Source: Phycisphaerales bacterium (lineage in GTDB: Bacteria > Planctomycetota > Phycisphaerae > Phycisphaerales > UBA1924). Taken from it: DNA of 64,000 bases. Shown here piece by piece: positions 58,750 to 64,000 of this stretch. Under the pieces are notes generated by a model, which saw nothing but the letters and a program-made list of their open reading frames with translations, had not been told where the DNA came from and searched no databases. The translations under genes and the position numbers were made by a program. Every line of letters starts with the position of its first letter. The stretch's first letter is position 1. The stretch lies in contig JAVJVK010000004.1 of the NCBI GenBank assembly GCA_040221175.1, positions 1,162,268 through 1,226,267 of the forward strand, given 5' to 3'.

Positions 58750-60231
58750 GTGGACACCCTGCTTGCCGCCCTTTCGAACTGGAAGTCCTTCACCGCGCTG
58801 GTGCTGGGCGACTTCATGCTCGACCAGCAGCTCTACGGCGATGCCGAACGCCTGAGCGCCGACGCACCGGTCCCCGTGCTGCGCGTCACCAGACAGGAAG
58901 CCATGCCCGGCGGCGCGGGCAACCTGGCCGAGGACCTGGTCGCGCTGGGCGGCCACGTGAAGGTCTTTGGCGTGACGGGCGAAGACGCCGAGGGCGCGAT
59001 GCTTCGTGATCGGCTCGGGGCGGCGGGCATCGACACCAGCGGGCTCATCGCCGATGCCCAGCGCCCCACCACGGTCAAGCGCAACCTCATCGGCCTGGCC
59101 CAGCATCGCCACCCGCAGAAGATGTTTCGCGTGGACTTCGAATCTCGCGAGGCGCTGCCCGAAACCATCTCGAAGAACGTGCTCGCCGCGCTCGAGGCGG
59201 CCCTATCCGACGCGGACGTGCTGTGCCTGGAGGACTACGACAAGGGCGTGTGCGACCAGGCGACCTGTCGCGCAGCGATCGAGCTTGCGCGCAAGCATGG
59301 CGTTCCACTGCTGGTCGACCCTGCGTCGCGCGACGACTTCGGCCGCTACCGCGGCTGCACGTCGATTACGCCCAACCGAAGCGAGGCCGAGCGCGCGACG
59401 GGGCGGCGCCACTCGATGAACTCGGCCGCCCAGCGGCAGGAACTGGCCCGCGAACTGGCCGCAGCGCTCGATTGCGAGGCCGTCGTGCTCACGCTTGATA
59501 AGGACGGCGCGCTGCTGCTCGAGCAGGATGCCGAACCGCTGACCATTCCGACCGTGGCGCGCGAGGTCTACGACGTCACCGGTGCGGGCGACATGATGCT
59601 CGCCGGCCTGGCCGCCGCCCGGGCCAACGGGCTGTCGTGGCCCGATGCCGTACGCTTTGCCAATGCCGCGGCGGGGCTGGAGGTCCAGATCTTCGGCGTC
59701 AAGCCCATCCCGCTGGCCGACGTCCACCGCGAGCTGTTGCGGCAGGCCGGGCGGTTGACGGGCAAGCTTCGCACGCTCGAAGAGGTTCGCGCCGAGGTCG
59801 CCAGCGTCCGACGAAACGGTGGCACGGTCGTCTTCACCAATGGCTGCTTCGACGTGCTGCATGCCGGACACGTCTCGCTGCTCGAGAAGGCCGCCACGCT
59901 TGGCGACTTCCTGGTGGTGGGGCTGAACAGCGATGAATCGGTGCGCCGGCTCAAGGGCGAGGGGCGGCCGGTACACGCCGGGCTGGATCGCGCGCGCGTG
60001 CTGGGCGCACTCGAGCCCGTTGGCGCCGTGGTGTTCTTCGAGGATGACACGCCGATCGAACTGATCGAAGCGCTGACGCCCGACGTGCTGGTGAAGGGGG
60101 CCGATTACGCCGGCAAGGAAGTCGTCGGCCAGCGCGTCGTCGAAGCCGCCGGCGGCCGCGTCGAGCTCATCGATCTGGTGCAGGGGCTGAGCACCACCAG
60201 CGCGCTGTCGCGTCTGGGGGCGGGGCGGTGA
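58750..60231 (+). CDS. hldE: bifunctional heptose-7-phosphate kinase / heptose-1-phosphate adenylyltransferase
   Basis: 493 aa. Ribokinase-like domain (1-330) with VLGDFMLDQQLYG, MPGGAGNLAEDL and VYDVTGAGDMMLAG, then a nucleotidyltransferase domain (from about 345) with VFTNGCFDVLHAGHVSLL and LVKGADYAGKEVVG. This is the standard HldE layout, making ADP-heptose for lipopolysaccharide. GTG start at 58750. Its TGA overlaps the next GTG (GTGA). Confidence 0.96.
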   Translation: MDTLLAALSNWKSFTALVLGDFMLDQQLYGDAERLSADAPVPVLRVTRQEAMPGGAGNLAEDLVALGGHVKVFGVTGEDAEGAMLRDRLGAAGIDTSGLIADAQRPTTVKRNLIGLAQHRHPQKMFRVDFESREALPETISKNVLAALEAALSDADVLCLEDYDKGVCDQATCRAAIELARKHGVPLLVDPASRDDFGRYRGCTSITPNRSEAERATGRRHSMNSAAQRQELARELAAALDCEAVVLTLDKDGALLLEQDAEPLTIPTVAREVYDVTGAGDMMLAGLAAARANGLSWPDAVRFANAAAGLEVQIFGVKPIPLADVHRELLRQAGRLTGKLRTLEEVRAEVASVRRNGGTVVFTNGCFDVLHAGHVSLLEKAATLGDFLVVGLNSDESVRRLKGEGRPVHAGLDRARVLGALEPVGAVVFFEDDTPIELIEALTPDVLVKGADYAGKEVVGQRVVEAAGGRVELIDLVQGLSTTSALSRLGAGR

Positions 60232-60653
60232 ACCCACCGGGGTCCGCGTCCGTCGCTCGACGCGAACACGTGGCCATCGTGCACCCCTGGGTGATCGAAG
60301 CCTTGCTGGCCGGCCGGAAGACGATCGAGAGCCGCTTCTCGCGAGACAAGCGACCGCCGTTTGGCCGCGTGGAGGCGGGGCATCGCATCTACTTTCGCAC
60401 GACGGGGGGTGGCTATGCCGCCCGAGCCCGCATCGCCGAGGCCGAGTGCCTGGAGGGACTGACCGAGGCCCGCGTGGCGAAGATCGAGGCCGAGCATCGC
60501 TCGGCCATCGGCGGCGACGATGCGTACTGGAAGTCAGCGCGCCGCGCGCGCTGCGTGACGCTGGTGCACCTGCACGACTGCGAGGCCGTCGGCCGCGGGC
60601 CATCCCTCGATCGACAGCGGGGAGACCGCCGGGCCTGGTTCGTGCTGGACTAG
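60228..60653 (+). CDS. ASCH-like domain protein
   Basis: 141 aa. It starts at the GTG overlapping the hldE stop. HPWVIEALLAGRKTIESRFSRDKRPPFGRV fits the ASCH/PUA-like fold, with GHRIYFRTTGGGYAARARIAEAE as the following strands. ASCH proteins are thought to bind RNA or modified nucleotides. A link with hldE is only by overlap. Confidence 0.72.
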   Translation: MNPPGSASVARREHVAIVHPWVIEALLAGRKTIESRFSRDKRPPFGRVEAGHRIYFRTTGGGYAARARIAEAECLEGLTEARVAKIEAEHRSAIGGDDAYWKSARRARCVTLVHLHDCEAVGRGPSLDRQRGDRRAWFVLD

Positions 60654-60678
60654 GCCGACGGCCGTACACTGGCAGCCA

Positions 60679-62598
60679 ATGGAAGCTCATGGGGCGGTCC
60701 AAAGCCTGGCGTTGGCCTTCGGGGCGGGTGCGCTCATCACCCTCGTCAGCGATCGGGTGCGCCAGCCGCCGATCCTCTTCCTGCTGCTGGTGGGCTTCGG
60801 ACTGGGCGTGAACGGGCTCGGCCTGGTCGACGGCGACGCCCTGGGCACCTCGGGCCTGCTTGCCATCGTGTCGGTATCGGTGGGGCTCCTGGTCTTCGAG
60901 GGCGGGCTCGGGCTCGATCGAGAGACCATTGCCCGCGCGCCGGGGGCGGTGCGCGGCCTGCTCACCATCGGCGTGATCGTGAGTTGGCTGCTCACGGCGA
61001 TGCTGGCCCACTTCCTCGTTGGTCTGCCGCTCGACCTGTCGATCCTGCTCGGGGCCATGCTGGTGGTCACCGGGCCCACGGTCATCCAGCCCATCCTGCG
61101 ACGAACACCCCTGAGCCCAAGGCTGCACTCGGCCCTCATGGCCGAGGGCATCCTGATCGATCCAATCGGCGTGGTGGCCGCCGTGTCGACGCTCGAGATC
61201 GTTCGGCTTGCCATCGAGCAGCCCGGCTCGGCCAGCGCGGGGGCCATCCTGGTCCAGTTCCTCGTGCCGGCCGTCACCGGCGTGGGGCTTGGCATCCTGC
61301 TGGGCTACGTCGCCGCCCGCGTGCTGCGGATCATCAACGGCGATCGCAAGAGCGACACCCAGACCATCGTGCTGGTTGGCCTCTCGGCGTGCATGATCTC
61401 GTTCGGCCTGGCCGAGGCGGTCTCGAGCGAGGCCGGACTGGTCGCCGCCACGCTGTGCGGTCTGGTGCTGGCCAATGCGGCCCGGCCGAGCGCCGAGTCG
61501 ATGCGCCGGTTCAAGGAAACCACCGCTGTGATGCTGGTGGGCGCGTTGTTCATCCTGCTGGCCTCGCGCGTCCAGCTTGGTCGGCTGTTCGACGTGTCGT
61601 GGCAAGAGGTCGTATTCGTTGCGGCCATGGTGCTGCTGGTCAGGCCGCTGTCGGTGCTGGCGGGCACGATCGGAACGGGCCTGACCTATCGCGAGCGGGC
61701 ATATACGGCCCTCATCGCGCCGCGCGGCATCGTGGCCATCGCTCTGGGCGCCATCGTGGCCATCGAGATGGGGCGCACCGCCACGCAGGTGCTCGACAGC
61801 CGGCCCGAACTGGAGACCCACGCCAAGCAGCTTGAGTCGCTGGTCATCCTGGTCATCGTCGTCACCGTCACGCTGGCCGGCCTGACCGCCGGGCCGCTGG
61901 CAACCCTGCTCCGCGTTCGGGCGGGCCGACCCAACGGCGTCATCATCGTCGGCGCCCACCGGCTGGGTCGCGACGTGGCGGCGCACCTGCGGGCACTGGG
62001 CGTCCCCGTCCGCGTGGTGGACACCAACGCGGCCAACATCGCCGCGGCCGCCAGCGAGGGCATCTCGACAAGCATGGGCAGCGCCACGGACATCCGCTGG
62101 ATGGATCAGGACGTCGCCTCGACGGGGTTTGGCAACGTGCTGGCACTGTCGGACAACAGCGAGGTCGATGGCGCCGTGGCGCGGTGGGCGGCCCAACGTT
62201 TCGGCGTGGGCCAGGTGCTCCAGTGGCGCCGCGACAAGCCCGAGCCCTCGCCCAAGGGTCAGCCCCAGGCCGGCACCGCCATGAAGTGGGGCCGCCCGCT
62301 GCGGCACATGCTCTTCCAGATGGACGCCGGGCTGGCGCGCGTCGCCACGTGGGAAGGCGAGCGGGCCGGTGCGGTCGCCATCCTGGCCGTCGATGACACC
62401 AGCCAGGTCCACCTGATCGACGACGGCGACGTCGAGAAGGCCTTCCCTGATGGCGTGCCGGAGGGAACCCAACTCATCGGCGTCGAGATCGGACCGGCCA
62501 AGAAGCAGGGCGCCGAAGCCCCCGGCGAATCAGACGAGAGCCCGGCGGCCGGCGATCCGACGAATCAGGCCGACAACGACAACGCGGGCGGAGCCTGA
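60679..62598 (+). CDS. CPA1-type Na+/H+ antiporter with TrkA-N-like domain
   Basis: 639 aa. About twelve membrane helices (1-405), with VVTGPTVIQPILRR and EGILIDPIGVVAA giving the Asp-containing transport core of the NhaP group. A soluble part begins at about 415 with NGVIIVGAHRLGRDVAAHL (Rossmann GxxxxG variant of RCK/TrkA-N domains), which bind NAD or nucleotides to gate transport. The final 30 residues are acidic. It exchanges Na+ or K+ for H+ for pH and salt control. It lies 25 nt after the ASCH gene. Confidence 0.9.
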   Translation: MEAHGAVQSLALAFGAGALITLVSDRVRQPPILFLLLVGFGLGVNGLGLVDGDALGTSGLLAIVSVSVGLLVFEGGLGLDRETIARAPGAVRGLLTIGVIVSWLLTAMLAHFLVGLPLDLSILLGAMLVVTGPTVIQPILRRTPLSPRLHSALMAEGILIDPIGVVAAVSTLEIVRLAIEQPGSASAGAILVQFLVPAVTGVGLGILLGYVAARVLRIINGDRKSDTQTIVLVGLSACMISFGLAEAVSSEAGLVAATLCGLVLANAARPSAESMRRFKETTAVMLVGALFILLASRVQLGRLFDVSWQEVVFVAAMVLLVRPLSVLAGTIGTGLTYRERAYTALIAPRGIVAIALGAIVAIEMGRTATQVLDSRPELETHAKQLESLVILVIVVTVTLAGLTAGPLATLLRVRAGRPNGVIIVGAHRLGRDVAAHLRALGVPVRVVDTNAANIAAAASEGISTSMGSATDIRWMDQDVASTGFGNVLALSDNSEVDGAVARWAAQRFGVGQVLQWRRDKPEPSPKGQPQAGTAMKWGRPLRHMLFQMDAGLARVATWEGERAGAVAILAVDDTSQVHLIDDGDVEKAFPDGVPEGTQLIGVEIGPAKKQGAEAPGESDESPAAGDPTNQADNDNAGGA

Positions 62599-62644
62599 CG
62601 ACCCCGCCCGCGCGATGGGCGATCAAATCACTGTTTGGGTTGGC

Positions 62645-63019
62645 TTACCAGCCGCCGCGACCACCGCCGCCGCCGCCGCCCCGACGGTCACCACCGCCGA
62701 AGCCGCCTCCCCCACCGCCGCCGCCGAAGCCACGGCCACCCCGGCCGCCACCGAAGCCGCCACCGCCACCACCGGCGTTGGCCCGCGGGCGGGCCTCGTT
62801 GACGGTCAGGGGCCGGCCGTCCATGGGCGTGCCATGGAGGTTCTCGATGGCCTTGTGGCCGTCCTCATCGTTCATCTCGACGAAGCCAAAGCCGCGGCTG
62901 CGGCCGGTCTCGCGATCCATGACCACGCTGGCCGACTGGACCTCTCCGAATTGGGCAAAGAGTTCGGCGAGCTCGCTGTCGCCGGTGCTGTACGGCAGAT
63001 TGCCGACGTAAATCCGCAT
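62645..63019 (-). CDS. RRM RNA-binding protein with glycine-rich tail
   Basis: 124 aa. RNP2 IYVGNL (3-8) and RNP1 RGFGFVEM (43-50) define one RRM, residues 1-79. The tail is nearly all Gly with Arg, Phe and a final Trp (RGG-like). Such cold-inducible RNA chaperones occur in cyanobacteria and planctomycetes. AAGGAT precedes the ATG. The long leader is consistent with post-transcriptional control. Confidence 0.93.
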   Translation of the reverse strand: MRIYVGNLPYSTGDSELAELFAQFGEVQSASVVMDRETGRSRGFGFVEMNDEDGHKAIENLHGTPMDGRPLTVNEARPRANAGGGGGGFGGGRGGRGFGGGGGGGGFGGGDRRGGGGGGGRGGW

Positions 63020-63140
63020 GACTGTGCGATCCTTCTGTACAAGCGTGCCCGGGAACTACTCACTGACTGAGAGTCCAGGCGCCCCCGCCCCGGGCCCGGG
63101 CGACGCCTGCCGATGCGGGCAATCCCGCACTCTGGGGCAG

Positions 63141-63146
63141 ATTGTA
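63141..63146 (-). promoter_or_regulatory. -10 box for the RRM gene
   Basis: TACAAT on the minus strand, 122 nt before the RRM start. The -35 17 nt upstream is poor (TCGATT). If used it gives a leader of about 115 nt, long for this genome and typical of cold-shock RNA-binding protein genes. Confidence 0.5.
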
Positions 63147-63234
63147 CCAAAAATCGCGTCCCGAATCGAGGGCATTTTGGGTGTGCCGGGCACGAATCTT
63201 TGCCGGCAGCCGGTGCGACCATCGAACTGACGTG

Positions 63235-63263
63235 TTGACGCCACCCGGGATGGTCGATACCCT
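63235..63263 (+). promoter_or_regulatory. sigma-70 promoter of tRNA-Gly
   Basis: TTGACG (63235-63240) and TACCCT (63258-63263) are exactly 17 nt apart. Transcription would begin near 63270, five bases before the tRNA. Confidence 0.75.
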
Positions 63264-63274
63264 TGAGGCCGCTT

Positions 63275-63346
63275 GCGGGTGTAGCTCAGCGGTAGAGCGT
63301 CACGTTGCCAACGTGAATGTCGACGGTTCGAATCCGTTCACCCGCT
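63275..63346 (+). tRNA. tRNA-Gly (anticodon GCC)
   Basis: Acceptor GCGGGTG/CACCCGC, D arm GCTC/GAGC, anticodon stem TCACG/CGTGA around TTGCCAA (anticodon GCC), T arm GACGG/CCGTT with TTCGAAT loop. Discriminator T; CCA not encoded. Own promoter and terminator make it a single-gene unit. Confidence 0.95.
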
Positions 63347-63362
63347 TTCGAGACTCTTCTTG

Positions 63363-63394
63363 AAAACGCCGCCCCCGTCAGGGAGCGGCGTTTT
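63363..63394. terminator. bidirectional terminator after tRNA-Gly
   Basis: AAAACGCCGC-N12-GCGGCGTTTT, a perfect 10-bp stem flanked by A and T runs, so it can act from both sides. It ends the tRNA-Gly unit and overlaps the 3' end of the leftward membrane-protein gene. Confidence 0.85.
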
Positions 63395-63815
63395 GCATTG
63401 CCTCTTGCCCGCTCGACCCCGGGCCGGGCCCGGCGAGCAGCCCCACAAGCAGCAACGCCGCGAAGCCGGCCACCGCCAGGCCGAACAGCCGCACGTGGCG
63501 GTGCACCGTGGGCATGACCGCCCGGGCGAACCGGCGGTGCCACCGCCAAGGCGTGCAGAACAGCACGACCGCCGTCACGACGATCAGCCAGCCCAGGCTC
63601 CAGAAGATGATCGGCCGCCACATGGCCGGCGCGTACACGACCAGCGCGAGGCCGAATACCAGGCGGAGGGCCTGCTCGAGCAGGTGCGTCCACGCCGAGG
63701 AGGCGAACGCTCCGAAGAACCGCCGCACCCAGGCTGGGCGGACGAACGCCGCAGCCGCGATCGCAAGAAACGCGGCGGCGGCCACGAAGACGATGATGCC
63801 CGAGGCGATCAACAC
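63378..63815 (-). CDS. small membrane protein, about four helices
   Basis: 145 aa. Hydrophobic segments near 3-24, 44-64, 68-87 and 108-128 with Arg-rich loops (RPAWVRRFFG, WRWHRRFARAV). GTG start at 63815. No family recognised. It lies 35 nt after the stop of the dockerin-tailed gene that enters from the right edge. Confidence 0.7.
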   Translation of the reverse strand: MLIASGIIVFVAAAAFLAIAAAAFVRPAWVRRFFGAFASSAWTHLLEQALRLVFGLALVVYAPAMWRPIIFWSLGWLIVVTAVVLFCTPWRWHRRFARAVMPTVHRHVRLFGLAVAGFAALLLVGLLAGPGPGSSGQEAMQNAAP

Positions 63816-63850
63816 GACGCTGCCCCCGGGGCAAGGCTACGCGGGGGCGA

Positions 63851-64000
63851 TCAGGCGCAGCCCGCATCGAACTCGTTCTGGAACGCCAGGAAGTCGAACA
63901 GGCTCAGGCTGCCGTCGCCGTCAAAGTCGGCCTGCAGGTCGCCGGCGTCGAACAGGTTCTGGAAGCCAAGGAAGTCGAAGATCGTCAGTTCGCCATCGCC
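63851..64000 (-). CDS. C-terminal fragment of a GC-type dockerin protein (cut by window end)
   Basis: Only the last 49 codons and the TGA lie in the window. They read GDGELTIFDFLGFQNLFDAG, then DFDGDGSLSLFDFLAFQNEF, closing DAGCA. That is the same paired calcium-loop plus Gly-Cys ending as the protein at 54039-55454. The rest of the gene lies beyond 64000. Confidence 0.85.
   Translation of the reverse strand, partial: GDGELTIFDFLGFQNLFDAGDLQADFDGDGSLSLFDFLAFQNEFDAGCA

Noticed and set aside
59203-62472. Very long open frame on the minus strand (over 1000 codons)
   Set aside because: It is the antisense shadow of hldE, the ASCH gene and the antiporter, all with clear motifs. High GC content removes stop codons from the opposite frame. 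Its translation is low-complexity His/Arg/Gly/Ala with no domain.
62650-62780. CCG/CCACCG-rich simple repeat resembling a repeat array
   Set aside because: It is the coding sequence for the glycine-rich tail of the RRM protein; units are irregular and there are no spacers, so it is not a CRISPR or intergenic repeat.
63142-63363. Small plus-strand frame containing SSAVERHVANVNVDGSNP
   Set aside because: False translation across tRNA-Gly.

Overview
The window is 64 kb of dense, GC-rich bacterial chromosome. Several traits point to a planctomycete of the Phycisphaerae/Phycisphaerales type. Two proteins end in paired EF-hand-like repeats closing on Gly-Cys (the 'GC-type dockerin' tail). Two secreted proteins end in a PEP-CTERM-like Pro-Ala-Pro, hydrophobic segment, Arg-cluster tail. 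An HU protein carries a long Lys/Thr/Arg tail, SecA is greatly enlarged (1358 aa), and lipopolysaccharide genes (kdsC, LptC/LptA-like, hldE) are present. The assignment is an inference from protein features; there is no rRNA in the window. I see no phage, insertion sequence, CRISPR array or other clearly mobile DNA.

Layout. 1-5.5 kb: a DegP/HtrA-like protease cut by the window edge, a methyltransferase and PfkB kinase pair, a RarD-type permease, and a CIA30 plus double-fasciclin secreted protein. 5.7-10.8 kb: tRNA-Lys, a glycine-zipper protein, then a five-gene leftward run (NtrB-like kinase, NtrC-like regulator, DUF1643, exonuclease III, a 200-aa unknown) preceded by a perfect inverted repeat that looks like an operator. 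10.8-19.6 kb: ileS, a choloylglycine-hydrolase-family enzyme, a helical-repeat protein translationally coupled to a membrane protein, and a PEP-CTERM-like protein. 19.7-24.8 kb: a BaiN-like flavoprotein, a DUF885/VOC/M50 run, tRNA-Pro with a terminator, and a pseudopilin. 25-31 kb: the enlarged secA, a small exported protein, a free-standing NrdJ C-terminal (TSCPD) protein and a 2-hydroxyacid dehydrogenase. 31.4-40 kb: HU with an H1-like tail, psuG, an aminotransferase, kdsC with an LptC/LptA-like giant, fliN, fabF and acpP. 40-50.5 kb: a DUF1444 protein, a PabA/TrpG amidotransferase, a tightly coupled exporter locus (Cys-rich secreted protein, membrane fusion protein, ATPase, two FtsX/MacB permeases, Cys-bearing lipoprotein), glutaminase, xerC and a lipoprotein. 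50.5-58.7 kb: a TolB-like propeller lipoprotein, two small unknowns, an isolated nuoC, a GC-dockerin propeller protein, a DoxX protein with an acidic insert, a CheY-like protein and a second PEP-CTERM-like protein. 58.7-64 kb: hldE, an ASCH-like protein, a CPA1 antiporter with a TrkA-N-like tail, an RRM protein, tRNA-Gly, a membrane protein, and the C-terminus of a second GC-dockerin protein running off the end.

Themes. Envelope biogenesis dominates (Sec export, LPS/heptose/Kdo, lipid synthesis, sorting-tail proteins, an ABC exporter). Genes within runs are often coupled by ATGA or GTGA overlaps. Convergent neighbours commonly meet with overlaps or gaps under 20 nt, so classical terminators are few. 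The most unusual points are the SecA with three insertions including a repeated helical module, the Cys-rich exporter locus, the LptC/LptA-like giant, and two helically phased intergenic tandem repeats (11 bp x 4 and 21 bp x 3).
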